A stretch of 64,000 bases of DNA, taken from the NCBI GenBank assembly GCA_036741775.1, contig DAINRQ010000016.1:27500-91499 (forward strand). The letters run 5' to 3'. This DNA is from JAJKIV01 sp036741775 (lineage in GTDB: Bacteria > Gemmatimonadota > Gemmatimonadetes > Gemmatimonadales > Gemmatimonadaceae). Positions 1 to 6,392 of this stretch are shown here, in pieces. Numbering within the stretch: position 1 is the stretch's first letter; each line of letters starts with the position of its first letter. The position numbers and the translations under genes were made by a program. Below the pieces are notes generated by a model. The model was given only the letters and a program-made list of their open reading frames with translations, made no database searches and was not told where the DNA came from.

Positions 1-304
1 GTCAGGAAAGTTCGGGTGATCGTGACCGTGTACTTGCCGCGGTTGTGTTAGGCAACACAGGTGCCGTTTGACCGAACGCGAATAGGCCGACCAGAAAGGC
101 GACAGTCCGGTCAGTGCGCCCGCCGGTCGGACACGAGTTGGTGATGTGCGTGACAGGGGCGTTGTGACGCGATGCCTAACGCGGTCGCTCGCTACGAATC
201 GCGTGTGATGGCTGACACACGGCTGATGGAGGCGCTGCTGTCACAACGCCACGGCACCGGTGCTACAATCGGGCGGTCGAAACCGGCAATGGATGCCGCG
301 CCGT
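1..304. other. Window edge without a recognisable gene
   Basis: I see no convincing coding sequence here. The stretch holds one variant (TGTTAGGC, 46-53) and one exact copy (GCCTAACG, 174-181) of the short word that recurs throughout the window. GTGTT and AACAC around the first copy form a 5-bp inverted repeat at 45-58. Nothing else stands out. Confidence 0.5.
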
Positions 305-1000
305 CTACTCCACGCGCGCCAGGACGAAGCGCTGCGTCTCCCGCCACCCACCAGCGGCCATCGAATCAGGCACCTCGAACACGCCGTCGAGCGCCGTCGT
401 CAGCGCAACCGCGTACCGCTCCCGGAGCCGGCGGACGACGCGGCCCGACGCGTCATGTGTCGTGACCGTCGTGTGCACGACCCCGAACGATCGGCCCGAT
501 ACCTCGGCCCGCCCGGCGTCGCCGGTGACGTACCGCACACTGCCCCCATCTACCTGCGGGATCGCGATCGACATCCTGGCACCGATGGGCCGCTGCATAC
601 GCAACTCCGCGGCCGAAGCGTTCCACGCGAACAACGTGTCTCCGCCCCTACATAGTAGTCGGACCTCGGGGGTCGGCTGGTTCGGACGCGTTCGCAGCAT
701 GACGCGAGTGCACCCCTGTCGCGTGCCGACCACGACGCCGTGCGTGACCGAGTCGACAGTCCATGCCGGCTGCTCGCTGTCACCGCTCGCGTAGATGAGT
801 CGGAGTCCGGGTGAAAGCCCCACGGCCGGCGCGTCCGCTGCGCTCGACTGCGCCGGTGAGGCAACGCTGTCTGCCGCGTCCGTATACGAGCCCGTGTACG
901 AGGTCCGCGTCGTGCACGCCGCGCCGATCGACGCTATGAGACTGGCGGCAAGACAGGGGACGGCGAGACCACACGGAGCGCTGCCGCGACGCACGACCAT
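305..1000 (-). CDS. Putative lipoprotein of unknown function
   Basis: This 231-residue protein starts at the ATG just upstream of a basic, hydrophobic segment that ends in a lipobox-like IGAAC around residue 29. It is therefore probably exported and lipid-anchored, though a Gly at -3 is atypical. The rest is a soluble, beta-rich domain with Asp/Gly turns and no family I recognise. A longer reading in the same frame runs through the neighbouring acetyltransferase gene but is low-complexity Arg/Ala noise, so I rejected it. The stop lies just downstream of an AT-poor gene-free stretch, and the upstream acetyltransferase gene ends only 5 bases away, so co-transcription is likely. Existence is fairly sure; function is unassigned. 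Confidence 0.6.
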   Translation of the reverse strand: MVVRRGSAPCGLAVPCLAASLIASIGAACTTRTSYTGSYTDAADSVASPAQSSAADAPAVGLSPGLRLIYASGDSEQPAWTVDSVTHGVVVGTRQGCTRVMLRTRPNQPTPEVRLLCRGGDTLFAWNASAAELRMQRPIGARMSIAIPQVDGGSVRYVTGDAGRAEVSGRSFGVVHTTVTTHDASGRVVRRLRERYAVALTTALDGVFEVPDSMAAGGWRETQRFVLARVE

Positions 1001-1005
1001 CGTGT

Positions 1006-1623
1006 TCACTCGGCGGTGTTGGGTGAGGGGCGAAAGAGCGTCCACGTCTCGAGGTCGGACGCGACGCGCGCGTAACCCTGTACGCGATACCCGCAGTGCT
1101 CGTACAGCGAGACGTTCGCGGCCCGTTCGGTCGTTAGGCTCACGCCACATGACAGCGGGTCCGAGGCGGCGAGGTCGTGCACGGCGTCCAGTAGCAACCG
1201 GCCCAGGCCGCGCCCGTGGAGCGATCGGCGAACGCCGATCATGTTGAGGTGGTGGTGGGGTGAGGCGACCGCGAACTGCGACGTGGCGGCAACGAAGCCG
1301 TCGTATCGGGTGCGGGCCTCGACGCCGAGCTCCGACCAGATCCGCTCGCGCAGTGTGAGCAGCCGAGGTGGCGCCTCCGGCGCCACGCGCGAGGTCATCA
1401 CCGCCGCCGCGACGAGACCCCCGCGCGCCTCGCGGAGGCCAAACATCGGCTCGTCGCGAAGGGCGCGACTGTTGACGAAGAGCTCGACGAGTCGCGGCAG
1501 CCGCTCGTCGTATCGCTCGAGGTCGCCGATGACGTGCCGCATGACCGGGTAGTCGTAGAACGCGTCGCTCAACACCGACACGATCTCGCCGACGTCGTCG
1601 GCGGACAGGACCGTCACGTTCAC
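1006..1623 (-). CDS. GNAT-family N-acetyltransferase
   Basis: This 205-residue protein has the GNAT fold signature. A beta4 strand (HLNMIGV, about 125-131) is followed by the acetyl-CoA pyrophosphate loop RRSLHGRGLGRLLL (about 132-145), and the NVSLYEHCGY motif (about 170-179) supplies the usual catalytic Tyr region. It should transfer an acyl group from acetyl-CoA to a small amine; the substrate cannot be told. It starts with GTG at 1621-1623. The four bases GTGA overlap the stop of the upstream AHSA1-type gene, which indicates translational coupling in an operon that runs from the ArsR gene through this gene to the lipoprotein. Confidence 0.85.
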   Translation of the reverse strand: MNVTVLSADDVGEIVSVLSDAFYDYPVMRHVIGDLERYDERLPRLVELFVNSRALRDEPMFGLREARGGLVAAAVMTSRVAPEAPPRLLTLRERIWSELGVEARTRYDGFVAATSQFAVASPHHHLNMIGVRRSLHGRGLGRLLLDAVHDLAASDPLSCGVSLTTERAANVSLYEHCGYRVQGYARVASDLETWTLFRPSPNTAE

Positions 1624-2054
1624 GCGAGCGCCGCCTCGAGCTGGTCGAGCCAGATGCGGAAGCCTTCACGTACTCCATCCAGCTCCTCGGCGGTGGCCGG
1701 ACGGCCGCTCCACCCGTTGACGAGCGTGAGCTCCGTGCGCCGAGGCCCGAGCGCGCGGAAGGAGACGTCGACGTATTCGTCCTCGTACTCGCCCGGTTTG
1801 GCGCTATGGTGGCGGAACGTCTTGACGAGTCGTCTGCCCGGCTCCAGTACGCGGTATTCGCCGGTGAAGGTGTTCACCGACCCATCGTCCTCATGGATCG
1901 TGATGCGATAGCGACCCCCGACCTGGACGTCCGCTTCGACGATGGTCGCCATCCATCGGCGCATGATCGACGGGTCCGTCCACGCCGCGTACAGGTCGTC
2001 TGCCGATGCGTTGATCACCCTGACGATGGTGACAGCGTTCATCTGTTCGGTCAC
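1620..2054 (-). CDS. SRPBCC / AHSA1-domain protein
   Basis: A 144-residue protein of the Bet v1-like START superfamily, AHSA1 branch. The N-terminal strand VTIVRVINASADDLYAAWTD, the segment MRRWM, and the C-terminal ELTLVNGW and WLDQLEAAL are typical. These small hydrophobic-pocket proteins are commonly paired with ArsR-type repressors, as here, but their ligands are usually unknown. I chose the GTG start at 2054 because a GGAGG sits about ten bases upstream inside the end of the regulator gene; an internal ATG at 2042 is the alternative. The gene starts 5 bases after the regulator stop and overlaps the acetyltransferase start by 4 bases. Confidence 0.85.
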   Translation of the reverse strand: MTEQMNAVTIVRVINASADDLYAAWTDPSIMRRWMATIVEADVQVGGRYRITIHEDDGSVNTFTGEYRVLEPGRRLVKTFRHHSAKPGEYEDEYVDVSFRALGPRRTELTLVNGWSGRPATAEELDGVREGFRIWLDQLEAALA

Positions 2055-2059
2055 GATGC

Positions 2060-2395
2060 TCAGGCCTCCGGATCTGGGTTGAACATGGTCTCGAGCGCGT
2101 CGAGGCGCGCGGTCCAGAAGCGCTCCGCGTCGGCCAGCCACTGCTGTGCGGCCACCAGCGGATTGGGGTCGAGCCGACATGTGTGGGTTCGGCCGCGGAT
2201 CGTCCGGCGGACGAGGCCGGCTCGCTCGAGCGTCCGGACGTGTTTCGATGCGGCCGCGAGCGTCATGTCGAATGGGGCAGCGAGCTCACCGACCGTACGC
2301 TCCCGCCGCGCGAGGGTCCGCACCATCGCCCGTCGCGTCGGGTCCGCGAGGGCGTGGAACACCTGGTCGAGGCGTGGTGGTTGATTGTTTACCAT
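2060..2395 (-). CDS. ArsR-family transcriptional repressor
   Basis: A 111-residue winged-helix regulator. RLDQVFHALADPTRRAMV (about 8-25) is the classical N-terminal helix pair, residues about 35-62 form the helix-turn-helix (LAAASKHVRTLERAGLVRR), and a short wing follows. It has no CxC metal site in the recognition helix, so it is probably not a metal sensor. It belongs to the ArsR subgroup that precedes AHSA1-domain genes, as it does here. The ATG lies inside the palindrome ACCATATGGT, and a second palindrome sits 35 bases upstream, which implies autoregulation. Repression would cover the downstream AHSA1 and GNAT genes. Confidence 0.88.
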   Translation of the reverse strand: MVNNQPPRLDQVFHALADPTRRAMVRTLARRERTVGELAAPFDMTLAAASKHVRTLERAGLVRRTIRGRTHTCRLDPNPLVAAQQWLADAERFWTARLDALETMFNPDPEA

Positions 2396-2445
2396 ATGGT
2401 TGAATAATTTGATACTCGTTACTCAATTGTCAACCGTATGGTTGA
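2388..2445. promoter_or_regulatory. Twin palindromic operators of the ArsR-type regulator
   Basis: Two related palindromes flank an AT-rich promoter region. One is TTTACCATATGGTTGA at 2388-2403, which covers the regulator start codon. The other is TCAACCGTATGGTTGA at 2430-2445, with 6-bp perfect arms. The shared core ACCrTATGGTTGA and the 42-bp centre-to-centre spacing suggest cooperative binding by the divergent ArsR protein. That assignment is inference. Confidence 0.6.
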
Positions 2446-2535
2446 ATGACAATGAGCTTCGGATGCTGGGGCGCGGCCACCGCACCGGCACGCCCGCTGC
2501 GCTCCTGCACGCTGCCTTCAGACCTCGGGTGTCCC

Positions 2536-2649
2536 GTGCCGATCCGATTCCGCTCGTCAGGCTGCATTGCCAGCATCGTCATCTCGATCGTGCTGACCGT
2601 CGCCCTCAACCTGCTCCTGCGCGGATGTGCGGGCTCCGCTACGTTCTGA
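2536..2649 (+). CDS. Possible small single-pass membrane protein
   Basis: A short frame reads out a 37-residue peptide with one hydrophobic helix (IASIVISIVLTVALNLLL) bounded by Cys residues. I propose the GTG at 2536. A longer version from the ATG at 2446 would begin directly after the second operator palindrome, with no room for a ribosome-binding site. It would be divergent from the ArsR gene and could share its control. No family is assigned with certainty; chance is a real alternative. Confidence 0.33.
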   Translation: MPIRFRSSGCIASIVISIVLTVALNLLLRGCAGSATF

Positions 2650-2772
2650 ATCTGCAATCACGAAGTTGTCGATCCGGAAGCGGCTGATTCGACGTGTAAG
2701 TAGAAGGAATGTTCACTCGCCGAACTGCTCAGGCGACCCGACACCACACGACGGCACACGCGGAGGCCTCCA

Positions 2773-3198
2773 ATGCGATTCATGGTCATCGTCAAGGCCA
2801 ACAAGGACACCGAAGCCGGCGTCCTCCCGTCCGAGCAGATGCTGGACGCAATGACGCGGTACAACGAGGAGCTCGTGAAGGCCGGCGTCATGATCGCCGG
2901 CGAGGGGCTGCAGCCGAGCTCGAAAGGCGCGCGCGTCAGGTTCTCGGGCTCGAATCGAACCGTCATCGATGGCCCATTCGCGGAAGCGAAGGAGCTCATC
3001 GCGGGCTTCTGGCTCTTCGAGGTGAAGTCGCTCGACGAGGCGATCGAATGGGTGAAGCGCTGCCCGAACCCGACGGGTGAGGAATCGGAGATCGAGATCC
3101 GCCAGGTATTCGAGGCGGCGGACTTTGGGGAGGCCTACACGCCCGAGATCCGGGAGCGTGAGGAGCGGCTCGCGGAGCAGCTGGCCGGTAAGCGGTAG
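2773..3198 (+). CDS. YCII / DGPF-domain protein, partner of the ECF42 sigma factor
   Basis: A 141-residue protein with the YCII-related (DGPF) domain. The signature DGPFAEAKELIAGF is at about 71-84, and the N-terminal strand MRFMVIVKAN and the LDEAIEWVKRCP helix also match. DGPF proteins are the characteristic genomic partners of ECF42 sigma factors, and one follows 80 bases downstream on the same strand. Their biochemical role is not established. A GGAGG ribosome-binding site lies six bases before the ATG. A divalent-metal or small-molecule enzyme role is possible but not shown by the sequence. Confidence 0.9.
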   Translation: MRFMVIVKANKDTEAGVLPSEQMLDAMTRYNEELVKAGVMIAGEGLQPSSKGARVRFSGSNRTVIDGPFAEAKELIAGFWLFEVKSLDEAIEWVKRCPNPTGEESEIEIRQVFEAADFGEAYTPEIREREERLAEQLAGKR

Positions 3199-3268
3199 AT
3201 AACTACCGTTCAGGCTTGGAGATACGGAAAAAGCTGCACGCGGGCTTGAACTCGGGGGCGCTGGTGGT

Positions 3269-3298
3269 GTGATTGGAAGCCGTGACGGCTTCCAACAC
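3269..3298. promoter_or_regulatory. Perfect 23-bp palindrome centred on the sigma-factor start codon
   Basis: TTGGAAGCCGT (3273-3283) and its exact reverse complement (3285-3295) flank a single G. GTG at 3269-3271 and CAC at 3296-3298 extend the stem across one bulged A. The preferred GTG start codon (3282-3284) sits at the centre. As RNA this would be a strong hairpin hiding the start; as DNA it would be a high-quality dimer site. Confidence 0.65.
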
Positions 3299-4562
3299 CC
3301 ACCGCGCCATCGACGCGGTCTGGCGGATCGAATCGGCGAAGCTGATCGCCGGGCTCACGCGCATCGTCCGCGACGTCGGCCTCGCGGAGGACCTCGCCCA
3401 GGACGCCCTCGTCGCCGCGCTCGAGAAGTGGCCGGAGCAGGGGGTCCCTGCGAACCCGGGCGCCTGGCTCATGGCGACCGCGAAGCACCGCGCGATCGAC
3501 GCCTTGCGTCGCAACCAGCTCCTCGATCGCAAGCACGAGCAGCTCGGGCACGAGCTGACCGCAAAGCAGGAGTCGGCCGTTCCGGACCTCGACGCCGCGC
3601 TCGACGACGACATCGGCGATGACCTCCTTCGGCTCGTTTTCATGACGTGTCACCCGGTGCTTTCCACCGAGGCGCGCGTCGCGCTCACCCTTCGATTACT
3701 GGGTGGGCTCACCACCGACGAGATCGCCCGCGCATTCCTCGTTCCCGAAGCGACGGTCGCGCAGCGCATCGTCCGCGCGAAGAAGACGCTGAACGAGGCC
3801 AGGGTCCCGTTCGAGGTGCCGCGCGGTGAAGAGCTCAACGCTCGGCTGTCGTCGGTGCTCGGCGTCATCTACCTCGTCTTCAACGAGGGATACTCCGCCA
3901 CCGCTGGCGAGGACTGGCTCCGGCCAGCACTGTGCGATGATGCGCTGAGACTCGGGCGCATTCTGGCGGGACTCATGCCGAACGAGCCCGAGGTGCATGG
4001 GCTTGTCGCGCTCATGGAGATCCAGGCCTCGCGGTCGCGAGCGCGAGTGGGGCCGAACGGAGAACCGGTCCTCCTTCTCGAGCAGGACCGCGCTCGATGG
4101 GATCAGCTGCTCATTCGCCGCGGTCTTGCTGCGCTGCAGCGGGCGGAACAGCTCGGCGGTGCATCTGGACCGTACGCGCTACAGGCCGCGATCGCGGCGT
4201 GTCACGCGCGAGCGCGTCAGGCGGACGACACGGATTGGGAGCGAATCGTGGCGTTGTATGATGCGCTCGCGGAACGAACGCCGTCGCCGGTGGTCGAATT
4301 GAACCGAGCAGTGGCCATCTCGATGGCGCGGGGACCAGCGGCGGGCCTCGAGGCAGCCGACCGGTTGACCAACGAACGCCGGCTCAAGGGATATCATCTC
4401 TTACCCGGGGTACGTGGCGATCTTCTGGCCAAGCTCGGCCGGCTGCCGGAGGCCGCCGCCGAGTTCGAGCGCGCCGCGTCGCTCACGCGAAACGCGCGGG
4501 AGCGCGATCTGTTGCTGGAGCGCGCCCGCGCGTGCGAAGCGGGGAACGCCCCGGCGCGCTGA
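3282..4562 (+). CDS. ECF42-type RNA polymerase sigma factor with C-terminal TPR-like extension
   Basis: About 426 residues, far longer than a canonical ECF sigma factor (about 190). Residues about 10-80 form sigma2 (IVRDVGLAEDLAQDALVAAL, MATAKHRAIDALRR). Residues about 110-175 form sigma4 (LRLLGGLTTDEIARAFLVPE, AQRIVRAKKTL). The remaining ~240 residues are a helical, TPR-like extension with the family motif VFNEGYSAT. This architecture and the adjacent DGPF gene define ECF42, where the extension replaces an anti-sigma factor as the control module. The start is uncertain: GTG 3282 fits the family N terminus, while TTG 3273 has a slightly better-placed GGTGG. Both lie within the palindrome described separately. 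Confidence 0.9.
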   Translation: MTASNTHRAIDAVWRIESAKLIAGLTRIVRDVGLAEDLAQDALVAALEKWPEQGVPANPGAWLMATAKHRAIDALRRNQLLDRKHEQLGHELTAKQESAVPDLDAALDDDIGDDLLRLVFMTCHPVLSTEARVALTLRLLGGLTTDEIARAFLVPEATVAQRIVRAKKTLNEARVPFEVPRGEELNARLSSVLGVIYLVFNEGYSATAGEDWLRPALCDDALRLGRILAGLMPNEPEVHGLVALMEIQASRSRARVGPNGEPVLLLEQDRARWDQLLIRRGLAALQRAEQLGGASGPYALQAAIAACHARARQADDTDWERIVALYDALAERTPSPVVELNRAVAISMARGPAAGLEAADRLTNERRLKGYHLLPGVRGDLLAKLGRLPEAAAEFERAASLTRNARERDLLLERARACEAGNAPAR

Positions 4563-4637
4563 AACCGAGGCGCGCCTGCCTTCTTACGGGACGTAGGCAC
4601 TCTGTCCTGGTAGATGCAGTCGAACTGGCCGCGCCGG

Positions 4638-5486
4638 TCATCTCGTGTCGCCGAGTATATCGTGTAACGTCGAGGCGAGCAGGAGCGCGGGATTCTCAGG
4701 GCCGATGCCCTCGCCATTTTCCAGCGACCAGATTGTGGAGAGAACGGCTTGCGCGAACGCCCAGCGCATTACCCGGTCGCCGTTCGCCGACAATCGGGAG
4801 ACGAACGTAGCGACCCTGCGTTCGACGTTTACAGGCGTCGCCATGAGGTCGGGCCGCTCGCCAGGGTTTCGGAGCGCCGCGCCCAGCTCGTACTCGAGCT
4901 CCCCCACGACCCCTTTCGGGTCGATGGCAATCCAGCCGCGCGATCGATCGTAGAGCACGTTGTAGTGATGGAGGTCGCCGTGGAGCAGGCGCGTGTGGCG
5001 CTGCGATTCGCAGAGGTCGAGGTACGTGCGCTGACCGAGGGCGACGAGATCACGCGGGAGTTGTGGGTCGCCACCGGCCGCATAGCGGTCGAAGTCGCGC
5101 GCCCAGTCACGAACCGAGGGCCATGCGAGGTCGGCCGGTTCCGGGGCCATCGTCCCGATCACGTCACAGAGAATATTCGTAGCTCGGACGTCATCTCCGT
5201 GCCTAACGATCTCCACGAGCGGTGTCGCGGGCTCGAGGCGTTCGAGCAGCACGGCGCCGTCCACGGCGTCGAGCACGCGGACCATGCCACGACCACCGAA
5301 TGCGCGCGTCACCTCTCCCGCGCGCCATTCGTCGCCGGGCCGCCTCGCGACCTTGAGCACCACCGGTTCGCCGCCGCGCCACCCCAATCCGATCGACGAC
5401 GACGGCGTGTCGAGCGAGCGAACGATGGTCACCCGCCACTGGCGCGAGAGAGAAGCGAGTCGGTCGAGGACGTCGTCGTGAGTCAC
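4638..5486 (-). CDS. Aminoglycoside/hydroxyurea-type antibiotic kinase, APH(6)-like
   Basis: A 282-residue kinase-fold protein. The Brenner-type catalytic loop HGDLHHYNVL is at about 169-178 and the metal-binding IDPKG at about 188-192. An N-terminal lobe carries the nucleotide-binding Lys in PVVLKVA (about 41-47). IDPKGVVGELEYELGAALRNP is typical of the streptomycin 6-kinase/hydroxyurea phosphotransferase family. It probably phosphorylates a hydroxylated small molecule; actual resistance cannot be inferred. I chose the GTG at 5486; longer readings run into the TrmO gene. It lies on the same strand, 43 bases after the TrmO gene. Confidence 0.85.
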   Translation of the reverse strand: MTHDDVLDRLASLSRQWRVTIVRSLDTPSSSIGLGWRGGEPVVLKVARRPGDEWRAGEVTRAFGGRGMVRVLDAVDGAVLLERLEPATPLVEIVRHGDDVRATNILCDVIGTMAPEPADLAWPSVRDWARDFDRYAAGGDPQLPRDLVALGQRTYLDLCESQRHTRLLHGDLHHYNVLYDRSRGWIAIDPKGVVGELEYELGAALRNPGERPDLMATPVNVERRVATFVSRLSANGDRVMRWAFAQAVLSTIWSLENGEGIGPENPALLLASTLHDILGDTR

Positions 5487-5529
5487 CGTGTGGTAGTAAT
5501 ACACCCACCCCACCCCACGGTAGGCTCCG

Positions 5530-5952
5530 TCAACGCTCGATGGTCCGATCGAGCACCGGCTTGACGTCGATGATCGGCGTCCCATCGAACGCCTCGAGGT
5601 CGGCGACCTTGAATCGAGTCGCGCTCGCGACGTCCACAATGCGCACGCGATGGATGCCGATGGGGTTCGGGCGATCCTGCGACCGCGTACTGAACACGCC
5701 GCGCATCGGCGCACCGGCATCATCGCGAGGGTGCACGCGCAACGTCGTCCGATCCCCGCGATCCAGCCAGGTGAGGACCAGCACCTCGTCGCCGACGCGG
5801 AGATCGCGCAGCGCGTCCACGAACTCATCGCGGAACACGAGCCAGGCGTCGGGCGCGCCCTCGTGTCCCTGCTTCGGCGCATGGTCACGGTCGACGAGTG
5901 GCGACATCACGCGCCCGATGGGGTCCAGCGTGATCGGTGGTACGTGGGTCAT
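5530..5952 (-). CDS. trmO: tRNA (N6-threonylcarbamoyladenosine37-N6)-methyltransferase TrmO
   Basis: A 140-residue protein of the TsaA/TrmO (YaeB) family, which methylates t6A37 in certain threonine tRNAs with S-adenosylmethionine. Diagnostic segments are PIGRV near the N terminus, GVFSTRSQDRPNPIGIHRVR in the middle and DGTPIIDVKP near the C terminus. It is shorter than the E. coli enzyme (about 235 residues) because it has only the core TsaA domain, as in many bacteria and archaea. It is transcribed divergently from the PadR gene, with an 80-bp promoter region between them. Confidence 0.88.
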   Translation of the reverse strand: MTHVPPITLDPIGRVMSPLVDRDHAPKQGHEGAPDAWLVFRDEFVDALRDLRVGDEVLVLTWLDRGDRTTLRVHPRDDAGAPMRGVFSTRSQDRPNPIGIHRVRIVDVASATRFKVADLEAFDGTPIIDVKPVLDRTIER

Positions 5953-5985
5953 GGGTGCGGCACGCTCTCCCGGGTGAGTGTCCGA

Positions 5986-6025
5986 ACAATATAGCCATTG
6001 ACAATATAGCCACAGTGCGTATAGT
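5986..6025 (+). promoter_or_regulatory. Sigma70-like promoter with direct repeats upstream of the PadR gene
   Basis: TTGACA at 5998-6003 and TATAGT at 6020-6025 are separated by 16 bases. The 12-bp word ACAATATAGCCA occurs at 5986-5997 and again, nearly complete, at 6001-6012, 15 bases apart. The repeats overlap the -35 box and spacer, so they are candidate sites for autoregulation by the PadR protein encoded 8 bases downstream. Confidence 0.6.
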
Positions 6026-6032
6026 TGGCCGC

Positions 6033-6392
6033 ATGACCACCAACCGAGATGCTACCGACCAGTTCCTTCCGCTCCCACCGGCGACGTTCCATATCCTGCT
6101 GGCCCTCCTGGACGGTGAGCGACACGGCTACGCGATCATCCAGGACGTCGAAGCACGCACCGATGGCGAGCTCCGCCTGAGCGCGGGCACATTGTACCGG
6201 TCCGTGGCTCGCATGGTCGAGCAGGAACTCATCGTCGAGGTCACGAGGCGAGCGACGCGGCAGGACGACGAGCGCCGCCGCTACTACCGCATCACGCCGC
6301 TCGGCACCGCAGTCGCGCGCGCCGAGATGCGACGTCTCACACAGCTCGTGCGGCTGGCGCGTGCGAGCGGGCTGTCACCAGAGGTCGTGTAA
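6033..6392 (+). CDS. PadR-family transcriptional regulator
   Basis: A 119-residue winged-helix regulator. It shows the PadR core ILLALLDGERHGYAIIQDVE (about 19-38), SAGTLYRSVARMVEQELI (about 51-68) and the wing residues RRRYYRITPLG (about 85-95). In Gemmatimonadota and Acidobacteriota such regulators typically precede large orphan permeases, and this gene does: its TAA shares its last base with the ATG of the permease (TAATG). That arrangement predicts translational coupling and control of the permease by this protein, probably through the direct repeats in its promoter. Confidence 0.9.
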   Translation: MTTNRDATDQFLPLPPATFHILLALLDGERHGYAIIQDVEARTDGELRLSAGTLYRSVARMVEQELIVEVTRRATRQDDERRRYYRITPLGTAVARAEMRRLTQLVRLARASGLSPEVV

